From: Desulfatirhabdium sp964549995
GTDB lineage: Bacteria > Desulfobacterota > Desulfobacteria > Desulfobacterales > Desulfatirhabdiaceae
Assembly (NCBI GenBank): GCA_964549995.1
Contig: CAZJXF010000076.1
Span: 1-16,749 of the forward strand
Length of the DNA: 16,749 nucleotides
Direction of reading: 5' to 3'
Positions 7,057 through 13,571 of the stretch are shown one piece after another. The first letter of the stretch is position 1, and every line of letters begins with the position of its first letter. The notes under the pieces were generated by a model that was not told the DNA's origin, ran no database searches, and saw nothing but the letters and a program-made list of their open reading frames with translations. Position numbers and translations under genes: made by a program.

Positions 7057-8382
7057 TCATTCCCTTTCCTGTGCGCCTGCGGTGAACAGCAGCAGATCCC
7101 CATTGGTACCACCGTCTGGAATGAGCAGCCTCGGCCGAAAGCCGGAAGCGACCAACACCGATGCCTGCGCGGCGTCTGCGGTTTTCCCCAAATCCATTTC
7201 GAACACAATGTTTCGGATCCCTTCCTGACGTAGAATTCGAAGGTGATCCTTCAGGTTGTCTTCGAGATCCTTGCCGGCCTGAAGCAACCGAAGCGTGCAA
7301 CGGGATGCCTCCCGTTCGAATTCGACGGCAAGCACCGAATGGTCCGGACCACGGCCTCCGGACGGCGGAAGCTGTCGGAGGATCCGCGGCAGGGTCAGCC
7401 GCTCCCAGTTGGACTCCAAGAAAGGTTTCAAGACGGGATCGGTATAGACCGTTCTGCCGTCATCCTCTCGGAGCGATCGGTAATAGACGGGGCGCTGGGA
7501 TGTCTTGCCGTCGGATTGCGTCTCGGGAAGCGTTCCCAGTGTATCGAAGAGGCGCTGCGTGAAATCCTTCTGCGCATGTCGGCAGATCATGCCCACCGCC
7601 TGGGTCCTGGCTGCACGGTTCAGGCTGTTTTCCACAAGCTCGGTACGGATCCTTTCGGCAGGTTCGCCATCGCCGAGCATATACGGCCCTAGCAATTCCA
7701 CACAACGAGGGCTCATCCAGCGACGACACACCAGACCCAATACGGCGCCGCCTGGATCACAGGCCAGCGTCGCCTCCAGATCTCCGGAAACCACCATGTC
7801 GGAAGCCAGGGAAGGATTGGAAAAACATGCGGGAAGGGGGGCAATCCCGTGGGCTTGAAGCTGCACCATGGCATAGTGGAACAATTCGGGCGGCGGTTCT
7901 TCGATGAGGCGGTATTGGTCATAGGAGGGCACGGGATCGGCCGGAGGAAGGGCGATGGGGGGATAGGACCGATGCTTGATCAAACACAGTTGTATTCGAT
8001 CCTTGTGGGATGATAGACTCATGCGGTCGACCATACGAGATGCCAGAAGCAGCCCCATGTGTTCGAGGCTTCCATCGTCGTCCGTCACCCGCCATGTCAG
8101 GTTGAAGGCCCGAAGATCGACGTCCGCCGCCTTGCAATCAATGCGCAGAACAAGCCGCCAGTGGCCGTCCATTAGGGTTAGATCGATCGTGTCGGATGGC
8201 TGTTGCAGGTTCATGAGATAGTTGCAGATCTCTTCTGCAGCCAAAGTCAGGGCGTCGGTTTCCCCCTGACCGAAGGCCAATGCATGGACGCCATCCCGAA
8301 CAAAGCCCAAGACCAGCGGAAGAAAGGCAGGTGCGGCAGGAATGTGGAGGTGGATGGTCTGTTTGCCGATGGGATGTTGCAT
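7057..8382 (-). CDS. RsbW-like HATPase fused to tandem GNAT-like domains
   Basis: The protein has 441 residues. Residues 1-137 match the anti-sigma/serine kinase HATPase fold (HATPase_c_2): an N-box-like LAAEEICNYLMN (about 48-57) and a G2-like stretch GSLEHMGLLLASRMVDRM (104-121). The G1 box is not canonical, so ATPase or kinase activity is uncertain. Residues about 155-436 look like two GNAT-fold units (GDLEATLACDPGGAVLGLV; RCTLRLLQAGKDLEDNLKDHL to GGTNGDLLLFTA). They can be aligned by eye with the product of the divergent gene at 8438. The ATG at 8382 has GAGGAG 6-7 nt upstream. The gene is coupled to the HisC-like gene. A signalling or metabolite-sensing role is inferred; nothing proves one. 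Confidence 0.75.
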   Translation of the reverse strand: MQHPIGKQTIHLHIPAAPAFLPLVLGFVRDGVHALAFGQGETDALTLAAEEICNYLMNLQQPSDTIDLTLMDGHWRLVLRIDCKAADVDLRAFNLTWRVTDDDGSLEHMGLLLASRMVDRMSLSSHKDRIQLCLIKHRSYPPIALPPADPVPSYDQYRLIEEPPPELFHYAMVQLQAHGIAPLPACFSNPSLASDMVVSGDLEATLACDPGGAVLGLVCRRWMSPRCVELLGPYMLGDGEPAERIRTELVENSLNRAARTQAVGMICRHAQKDFTQRLFDTLGTLPETQSDGKTSQRPVYYRSLREDDGRTVYTDPVLKPFLESNWERLTLPRILRQLPPSGGRGPDHSVLAVEFEREASRCTLRLLQAGKDLEDNLKDHLRILRQEGIRNIVFEMDLGKTADAAQASVLVASGFRPRLLIPDGGTNGDLLLFTAGAQERE

Positions 8383-8437
8383 GACGATCTCCTCTTTGTG
8401 CTTTCATGACGTTTTCTTTTACCATACAGGAGAAACA

Positions 8438-9448
8438 ATGATCCAACAAGCCGATTCTCATCCCTCCTTAGCGTTTCATATCGATCGGTTCCGGCCGGAA
8501 GACGCCGAAGGAATCGTCCGTCTCGTCCGTTCGGTGTATGGGCCGCACTATCCCATCGCCTTGTTCTACGATCCAAAGGCCCTCACCGATGCAAATCGGG
8601 AAGGCCGATACCTCTCTTTTGTTGCGCGGACCAATTCCGGAGAGATTATCGGCGTAAACCACCTGTTTCCATCGACACCAAACCCGGTGCTGCTCGAGTG
8701 CGGAGTCGGCATGGTCCATCGGGAATACCGCGGCGCCGGCGTCAACACCCAGATCCTGCAATACATTTACGAGGTCTTCGTTCCTGAACATCCGTACATC
8801 GAAACCGTTTTCGGAGAAGCTGTCTGCAACCATCTCTTTCAACATCGGTTGATGAGGCGCTTCTGTTTCATCGAAACCGCCGTCGAGCTGGCGCTGATGC
8901 CTGCTGCCGCCTACAGCAAGGAACAGAGCGCCTTCGGAAGAGTCGCCACACTGGATTGTTTTCGATCGTATCAAAAGAAACCGCATCGGGTGTTTCTGCC
9001 CGAACCCTATGCCGACATGCTTCAAGCCATTACGGTCCGCTTGGACGATGCCCGTGAAACCACTGCTTCCATCGAATCGATCCCCATCAGCGAATCCAGC
9101 GTCATCGATATGCAGGTGTTCGATTTCGCACAGGTCGCCCGAATCACCGTCCGAAGCATCGGCCCGGATTTCGAAAAGGTTTTCGATGCGCTCGAAAGGG
9201 ATGCGATCGAACGAAACGCCTTGGTACTGCAAACCTGGTTGAACTTGGGCACCCCCTGGGTGGGGAAGGCCGTCGAAATGCTGAGAGACAGGGGGTATTT
9301 CTTCGGTGGTCTTCTTCCCAGGTGGTTCGATACGGATGGATTGCTGATGCAGAAACTGCGCTGCAACCCGAATTACGAGGAAATTCAGCTGCTCACCGAT
9401 TTTTCAAAAGAACTTCTGGCCTATATTCGGCAAGACAACCGCGCCTGA
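8438..9448 (+). CDS. GNAT-family N-acetyltransferase with a second GNAT-like C-terminal domain
   Basis: The protein has 336 residues. The N-terminal GNAT domain spans about 12-155: FRPEDAEGIVRLV at the start, then FVARTNSGEIIGVNHLF and the acetyl-CoA-binding motif GVGMVHREYRGAGVNTQI (89-106). A C-terminal region (about 185-310) is related in layout, with RITVRSIGPDFEKVFDALE and GYFFGGLLPRWFDTDGLLM. The same layout occurs in the C-terminal part of the divergent ATPase fusion protein. AGGAG at 8428-8432 lies 5 nt before the ATG, which decides the start over an open upstream frame. Only 55 nt separate the two divergent start codons. Acceptor substrate unknown. Confidence 0.85.
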   Translation: MIQQADSHPSLAFHIDRFRPEDAEGIVRLVRSVYGPHYPIALFYDPKALTDANREGRYLSFVARTNSGEIIGVNHLFPSTPNPVLLECGVGMVHREYRGAGVNTQILQYIYEVFVPEHPYIETVFGEAVCNHLFQHRLMRRFCFIETAVELALMPAAAYSKEQSAFGRVATLDCFRSYQKKPHRVFLPEPYADMLQAITVRLDDARETTASIESIPISESSVIDMQVFDFAQVARITVRSIGPDFEKVFDALERDAIERNALVLQTWLNLGTPWVGKAVEMLRDRGYFFGGLLPRWFDTDGLLMQKLRCNPNYEEIQLLTDFSKELLAYIRQDNRA

Positions 9449-9453
9449 AGGAT

Positions 9454-9471
9454 GATGGACTCGCAAAAAGG
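9454..9471 (+). repeat. Solitary terminal repeat of the 310-bp family
   Basis: GATGGACTCGCAAAAAGG lies 5 nt after the stop of the GNAT gene. It matches the terminal inverted repeat of the large elements but no body follows; heptanucleotide repeats follow instead. Confidence 0.65.
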
Positions 9472-9499
9472 CCGGATAGCCATTCTACGAAAGGCGACT

Positions 9500-9541
9500 G
9501 TCAGGAGTCAGGAGTCAGAAGTCAGAAGTCAGAAGTCAGAA
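9500..9541. repeat. Six tandem heptanucleotides, GTCAGRA
   Basis: Six exact 7-nt units: GTCAGGA twice, then GTCAGAA four times. A minisatellite-like tract between a solitary terminal repeat and the foldback pair. Confidence 0.95.
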
Positions 9542-9586
9542 TAAAAGCGGTAGAAGACGGTTTTTCAGTTTGCGCCTGCGAGTTTC

Positions 9587-9614
9587 ATGCATAGGGGTGA
9601 AACCCCGGTTGCAT
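9587..9614. repeat. Small hairpin in the repeat island
   Basis: ATGCA (9587-9591) pairs with TGCAT (9610-9614), and GGGG (9594-9597) pairs with CCCC (9603-9606) around a TGAAA loop. There is no T tract, and its function is not evident. Confidence 0.4.
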
Positions 9615-9629
9615 GGGGTATTATAAAAT

Positions 9630-9939
9630 GATGGCCTCGCAAAAAGTCAGATACGCTTGTTTGACCCGCAGGAGGGCGGGTGCATTTTGCTTGCGCAGCG
9701 GAAAAACTCAGCAGCCCGATCTCGTAGGATCGGGCGGATGGCCAAGATGGAAACGATGGCTTTCTGAAAGGCAACATCCGGATTTTCAATCCAAAATAGA
9801 TGAAGCGCGTCCGCCCGATCCAACGATCTCCGGCTGCTTCAAACACGTTTCCGCTGCTTCGCAAAACACCACCCGCCCTCCTGCTGATAGCTCGGCATTG
9901 GAAGGAAATCGGTAAGAGGCGACTTTTTGCGAGGCCATC
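9630..9939 (-). repeat. Complete 310-bp foldback repeat, reverse orientation
   Basis: The ends are GATGGCCTCGCAAAAAGTC (9630-9648) and GACTTTTTGCGAGGCCATC (9921-9939). Read on the minus strand it aligns with 9947-10260: both share a GCAGCGGAAAC-TGTTTGAAGC block and a CTGAGTTTTTCCG block. The arms are inverted repeats, for example GGATCGGGCGG (9727-9737) with CCGCCCGATCC (9811-9821), and the GCAGGAGGGCGGGTG block with CACCCGCCCTCCTGC. It is flanked by ATAAAAT at 9623-9629 and 9940-9946. Confidence 0.9.
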
Positions 9940-9946
9940 ATAAAAT

Positions 9947-10260
9947 GATGGTCTCGCAAAAAGTCGATCTACCCCCGATTTTCGGGTAGCTCCGGGCTTG
10001 AGCATGGGGGCGGGCATGCCTTTTGATGCTGCAGCGGAAACTTGTTTGAAGCCGCCGGAGCTCGTTGGGCCGGGCATGCAAAACGCTTCGGCTTGTGTTT
10101 GTAAAGCTTGCTATTTCAATGAGATGCTTTTTCCTGGAGCGTCTGGCTACATGCCCGGCCCTTACGAGCTCGGGCGGCTGAGTTTTTCCGATGCAGCGAA
10201 AAAGGTGTGCCCGCACCCATGCGACTCGGATAAGACTTGTGGACTTTTTGCGAGACCATC
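9947..10260 (+). repeat. Complete 314-bp foldback repeat, reference copy
   Basis: The ends are GATGGTCTCGCAAAAAGTC (9947-9965) and GACTTTTTGCGAGACCATC (10242-10260). The whole element is a long imperfect palindrome: GGGCCGGGCATG (10067-10078) pairs with CATGCCCGGCCC (10150-10161), and further blocks outward also pair. It is flanked by ATAAAAT at 9940-9946 and 10261-10267. An open frame from 9998 inside it is not supported as coding. Its left end forms a 21-bp hairpin with the right end of the preceding element (9921-9965). Confidence 0.92.
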
Positions 10261-10317
10261 ATAAAATGCGAAGGCGGGGAAAAAGGGAAGAGGGGGGAGA
10301 AAGACTCATTTTTAGGG

Positions 10318-10346
10318 TTGACTTGCAAAAGCCGATTGATATATAG
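10318..10346 (+). promoter_or_regulatory. Sigma-70-type promoter for the DUF882 gene
   Basis: TTGACT (10318-10323) is followed after 16-17 nt by TATATA/ATATAG (10340-10346). It lies about 90 nt before the ATG at 10438 and directly downstream of the foldback element. Confidence 0.6.
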
Positions 10347-10437
10347 GGCTTCAATTACTTGTTTCCATTGGAATTCACAGGGAGGGATCCTCGTCACTTC
10401 CCCGATCCCCGATTCGGCGACAAGGAGAGGCTTGGTC

Positions 10438-11076
10438 ATGTTGCAGGGAATCTCAAACGAAATGAAAACCATTCGAATCGATAGACGCGGCTTTTTGAAA
10501 TGGAGCACCATTTTGGCGTTGTTTGGTTTGGTAGGTGAATCTGCAGAAGCTGCCGTAAAAAAAGTGGCAAAGATCAAGAAGGCACAAGGTTCCGCTAAAA
10601 CAGCGGCAAAAGCCGCCAAAGTCGTTTCGAGAGATCTGCACTTCTTCAACCCCCACACCGGTGAAAAAGTCGATGTCACCTATTTCACCAAAGGGCGCTA
10701 CCTCACCTCGGCCATGCGGGACATCAACCATATTTTCAGAGATCATCGAACCGGCACCGTCAAGCCCATCGACACCAAACTTCTCGACAGCCTCTATGCC
10801 CTTTCCAAACGACTGGAAATGAAGGGCCCCTTCCACATCATCTCCGGATACCGCACACCCGAAACCAACGCCATGCTCCGACGCGAAAGCAGCCAGGTCG
10901 CTCAGAAAAGCTACCATATCAAGGGACAGGCGGCCGATATTCGTGTTCCGGACAGAAGCCTTTCCATCGTTCACCGTGTGGCCGTCAGTCTACATGCAGG
11001 CGGTGTCGGATACTATCCGATCGATGGATTCGTTCATATCGACACAGGAGAGATCCGATACTGGTCCCAGGCATAA
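10438..11076 (+). CDS. Tat-exported DUF882/MepK-like murein peptidase (M15 family)
   Basis: The protein has 212 residues. A twin-arginine signal (DRRGFLKWS, Arg16-Arg17, then a hydrophobic stretch to about residue 38) is followed by a short Lys/Ala-rich linker. The DUF882 domain (about 65-212) carries SGYRTPETN (136-144), SYHIKGQAADIRV (His160, Asp167) and GFVHIDTGEIRYW (His200). These are the zinc ligands and surroundings of the YcbK/MepK and D-Ala-D-Ala carboxypeptidase (M15) fold. In E. coli MepK cleaves peptidoglycan cross-links in the periplasm; the same role is inferred. AAGGAG (10422-10427) lies 10 nt before ATG 10438. The internal ATG at 10462 would also keep the Tat motif. It appears monocistronic, with its own promoter. 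Confidence 0.88.
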   Translation: MLQGISNEMKTIRIDRRGFLKWSTILALFGLVGESAEAAVKKVAKIKKAQGSAKTAAKAAKVVSRDLHFFNPHTGEKVDVTYFTKGRYLTSAMRDINHIFRDHRTGTVKPIDTKLLDSLYALSKRLEMKGPFHIISGYRTPETNAMLRRESSQVAQKSYHIKGQAADIRVPDRSLSIVHRVAVSLHAGGVGYYPIDGFVHIDTGEIRYWSQA

Positions 11077-11090
11077 AAAAACGTCCGGAT

Positions 11091-11119
11091 GGCGGCTCAA
11101 GCCTTCACCCAGAGCCGCC
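11091..11119 (+). terminator. Hairpin after the DUF882 gene
   Basis: GGCGGCTC (11091-11098) pairs perfectly with GAGCCGCC (11112-11119), 14 nt beyond the stop codon. There is no T tract, so intrinsic termination is doubtful. Confidence 0.4.
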
Positions 11120-11194
11120 AACCCCTCACCTGCAGATTTTCCATCACGCCTTGATCCCGTTTTCCTGCCCGCCTCCTCAAGCCACCTCTCCCCG

Positions 11195-11268
11195 GACGAC
11201 TTGCGAAAAAGTGCCAACCATTTTTCTTCCAATGCCGGACTCCCAGCGGAAGGTCGGGTAGTGTTCAA
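11195..11268. repeat. Decayed remnant of the 310-bp repeat family
   Basis: GAC-TTGCGAAAAAGT at 11198 and CTTCCAATGCCGGACTCCCAG nearby, then GTCGGGTAGTGTT, match the outer ~75 bp of the copy at 16670-16749 with many substitutions. The rest of the element is gone. Confidence 0.7.
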
Positions 11269-11295
11269 TAGCTTTACACCCTCGTGTTTCATTTC

Positions 11296-11309
11296 TTTAC
11301 AATTGTAAA
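11296..11309. promoter_or_regulatory. Perfect 14-bp AT-rich palindrome upstream of the transporter
   Basis: TTTACAATTGTAAA is a perfect palindrome about 185 bp upstream of the -24/-12 promoter. It could be an operator or just an AT-rich dyad. Confidence 0.35.
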
Positions 11310-11379
11310 ACCATCAAATCCATGAATTGAATTCAGATTTTTGAAAAACGTGAATTCGAATGGATTGTGTAAAATTTTA

Positions 11380-11395
11380 GAACAGCGTTCTGTTC
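11380..11395. promoter_or_regulatory. Candidate enhancer (UAS) for the sigma-54 activator
   Basis: GAACAG-CGTT-CTGTTC is a perfect 6-bp inverted repeat with a 4-nt spacer. It lies 98 bp upstream of the -24 element, the usual distance for NtrC-family dimer sites. Assignment to the response regulator at 13572-14918 is inference. Confidence 0.55.
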
Positions 11396-11492
11396 GGCTG
11401 GGGCCGACCCAATACCGACACTTCGTTGCGATACCATCATAACAAACCGTTTTGACAAGATATATCCTTCCGACGCTTTTCCCTCTTCCTTG

Positions 11493-11508
11493 TGGCACAC
11501 CTATTGCT
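11493..11508 (+). promoter_or_regulatory. Sigma-54 (-24/-12) promoter of the OFA transporter
   Basis: TGGCACACCTATTGCT matches the TGGCAC-N5-TTGCW consensus, with the correct spacing and all invariant GG and GC bases. It differs from the fuller consensus only at the G after TGGCAC. The transcript would start near 11520, leaving a 65-nt leader before the ATG at 11585. Confidence 0.8.
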
Positions 11509-11584
11509 GTTCTGCTGCTGTTCACACCCATAGCCCATTTTCGATAGCTTCACCGAAAACCACCGCAATCGCATAGGAGGACGC

Positions 11585-12910
11585 ATGGCTCAGGAAGTGA
11601 AAAACAAGGGATGGCTCGTCACAAGCGCTGGGATCTGTATCAATCTCGCTCTCGGCATTCTGTACACCTGGAGCATTTTCAAGAGCACCATCGCCAAATC
11701 GATCGAAGCAAAAGACGGGCTCTTCAATTGGAGCCCGGCCCAGTTGAACGACCCCTATTCGGTATGCTGCCTCTGCTTCGCCTTTTCCATGGTGATCGCC
11801 GGCAGATGTCAAGACAAGATCGGCCCACGGGTCACGGCCTTCATCGGCGGGATTCTGGTGGCTTCCGGCCTTCTGCTGTGCTCGCTCAGCAACAGCTATA
11901 TGGCCTGGGTCATCGGTTTCGGATTTCTGGCTGGAAGCGGATTCGGGTTCGGCTATTCGGCTGCAACCCCACCGGCATTAAAGTGGTTTCCGCCGGCTAA
12001 AACCGGGCTGATCGCAGGGCTGGTGGTATCCGGATTCGGGCTGGCGTCGGTGTATATCGCCCCGCTCTCCGAATATCTGCTGAACCATTTCGGCATCAAC
12101 CGCTCGATGATGGTGTTCGGATGGGCTTTTCTGATCGTGGTGTGCGGGCTTTCTCTGCTGCTGGTCAATCCTCCGAAAGGTTATGTTCCCGAAGGCGCGA
12201 AAAACGGCCCATCGTCAACGGCGAAGAAGCCGCTTCCCGTCGTTGACGCTACGCCCTTGCAAATGCTCAAATCCCCCAATTTCTATATCCTATGGTTCAT
12301 CTATTTCATCGGTTCAGGTGTCGGCCTGATGGTCATCAGCAGCATCGCCGGAATGGCCAAGAAAAGCCTGCCCAACGCCGCATTTCTCGCGGTCGCCATC
12401 ATGGCCGTTGGAAACGCCGGCGGCCGGATCATTGCCGGTATTCTGTCCGATAAGATCGGGCGAAACTACACCCTGTTCATGATGCTGATGCTTCAAGCCC
12501 TTCTGATGATCGCGGCCATATCGCTGGTAGGCTCGGCCAACGCAGCACCGATCATGATTCTGCTGCTGGCCACCTTCATCGGATTCAGCTATGGATCCAA
12601 CCTCTCCCTCTTTCCTTCTTTCACCAAGGATTTGTGGGGATTGAAATCCTTCGGTCTCAATTACGGAATTCTCTTCTCGGCATGGGGTATCGGTGGGTTC
12701 ATCATGAGCCGTGCCTCCCAAATGATGGTCGCCGCAACCGGAAGTTTCCATTCGGCGTTTGTTTTGGCGGCAACCCTGTGCGTAGTTGCCGCCGGCCTGA
12801 CGTTCACGATCAAACCCGTCCGCTCGATTCCGGCTCCTGCAGATGTCTTCTTCGAACCGAAGCTGGGATTTACGATGGCGGACGGCGGCGAGAAAATGCG
12901 GCGGCGGTAG
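11585..12910 (+). CDS. OFA-family MFS transporter (oxalate/formate antiporter type)
   Basis: The protein has 441 residues with 12 predicted membrane helices in the MFS 6+6 layout and a central loop near residues 195-230. Family marks are the N-terminal NLALGILYTWSIFKSTI, the GRCQDKIGPR loop between helices 2 and 3, AGSGFGFGYSAATPPALKWFPPAKTGLIAG, and GRIIAGILSDKIGR in the second half. Members such as OxlT and E. coli YhjX move small carboxylates (oxalate, formate, pyruvate) across the inner membrane; the substrate here is unknown. AGGAGG (11575-11580) precedes the ATG by 4 nt. A sigma-54 promoter and an upstream dyad point to control by an NtrC-type activator, and one is encoded 660 bp away in a convergent operon with an sCache kinase. 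Confidence 0.92.
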   Translation: MAQEVKNKGWLVTSAGICINLALGILYTWSIFKSTIAKSIEAKDGLFNWSPAQLNDPYSVCCLCFAFSMVIAGRCQDKIGPRVTAFIGGILVASGLLLCSLSNSYMAWVIGFGFLAGSGFGFGYSAATPPALKWFPPAKTGLIAGLVVSGFGLASVYIAPLSEYLLNHFGINRSMMVFGWAFLIVVCGLSLLLVNPPKGYVPEGAKNGPSSTAKKPLPVVDATPLQMLKSPNFYILWFIYFIGSGVGLMVISSIAGMAKKSLPNAAFLAVAIMAVGNAGGRIIAGILSDKIGRNYTLFMMLMLQALLMIAAISLVGSANAAPIMILLLATFIGFSYGSNLSLFPSFTKDLWGLKSFGLNYGILFSAWGIGGFIMSRASQMMVAATGSFHSAFVLAATLCVVAAGLTFTIKPVRSIPAPADVFFEPKLGFTMADGGEKMRRR

Positions 12911-12962
12911 GCATTCATCGGGCGCTTGCCCGGTAAGAGATTCTTCAGAAAAAGCAGGAGAG

Positions 12963-13017
12963 AAAAGGGGTGGATCGGGTCGATTCAAGACAAAGGGCGA
13001 CCCTTTTCACCCCTTTT
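12963..13017. terminator. Shared hairpin terminator between convergent genes
   Basis: AAAAGGGGTG (12963-12972) pairs with CACCCCTTTT (13008-13017), and GGGTCG (12977-12982) pairs with CGACCC (12998-13003) inside it. T runs flank it on the plus strand and A runs on the opposite side, so it can end both the transporter and the archaemetzincin transcripts. Its right edge reaches the stop codon of the latter. Confidence 0.75.
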
Positions 13018-13019
13018 TC

Positions 13020-13553
13020 TTACCAGTCCAACCCGATGGCTTTCCGGCATTCGGCACAGAGCATATCCGATTTTTGATCGATGTCTTCGACATAGGTCGA
13101 GGCATTCAAGGCACAGCCGACCCGGTTGCAGTGGAACAAACCGAAGGTGTGACCCAGCTCGTGAACCGCCTCCTTCACCAATCGTTCGATCAGTCGTTCG
13201 CAGTCCTCCGAAACTCCGTAAAAGGAATTCTTCAGCCGATGCATGGACACCACGGCCCCGATGCCATCGAGCTGGGCTTCCCCAAAAACATAAGTCAAAA
13301 CGGGAACGAAGAGGTCCACGTCGGTAACACCCAGGATCTTCAGCGTGTCTTCCGGAACACGATCGATGAGCTGCAGCAGAATGGCCGATGAGCTGTACTG
13401 CCTGCGGACAGGATCATACGCGATCGACAGATCGATGGGATGGTGTCGAAGCTTGGTGCGAACACCGAACGCCCGTTCGACACCTGCCTGTAGCCGGTCC
13501 ATCCAATCGACGGCCTGAAGGTGGATGGGAACCAGGTAAATGAAGGGCATCAT
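13020..13553 (-). CDS. amzA: Archaemetzincin-type zinc metalloprotease
   Basis: The protein has 177 residues, close to the usual length. The catalytic zinc motif is HELGHTFGLFHC (131-142, Glu132 as base), followed by Cys147, Cys166 and Cys169. These fit the archaemetzincin arrangement HExxHxxGxxHC-x4-C...CxxC with a second structural zinc site. The residue two after Cys147, normally the Met of the family's CxM motif (the Met-turn), is Leu149 here. Archaemetzincins are presumed aminopeptidases or proteases of unknown biological role. The gene begins 18 nt after the stop of the response regulator, so it is probably the last gene of the kinase-regulator transcript. Two adjacent ATG codons (13553, 13550) are equally good starts; the ribosome-binding site is weak. 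Confidence 0.9.
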   Translation of the reverse strand: MMPFIYLVPIHLQAVDWMDRLQAGVERAFGVRTKLRHHPIDLSIAYDPVRRQYSSSAILLQLIDRVPEDTLKILGVTDVDLFVPVLTYVFGEAQLDGIGAVVSMHRLKNSFYGVSEDCERLIERLVKEAVHELGHTFGLFHCNRVGCALNASTYVEDIDQKSDMLCAECRKAIGLDW

Positions 13554-13571
13554 CGCTTCGCCTGCTTCCGA

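Noticed and set aside
9500..9541. CRISPR array
   Set aside because: Units of 7 nt without spacers are tandem repeats, not direct repeats separated by unique spacers; no cas genes are present.
11289..11531. 80-codon minus-strand frame upstream of the transporter
   Set aside because: It crosses the sigma-54 promoter and dyad, has no ribosome-binding site and no motif.
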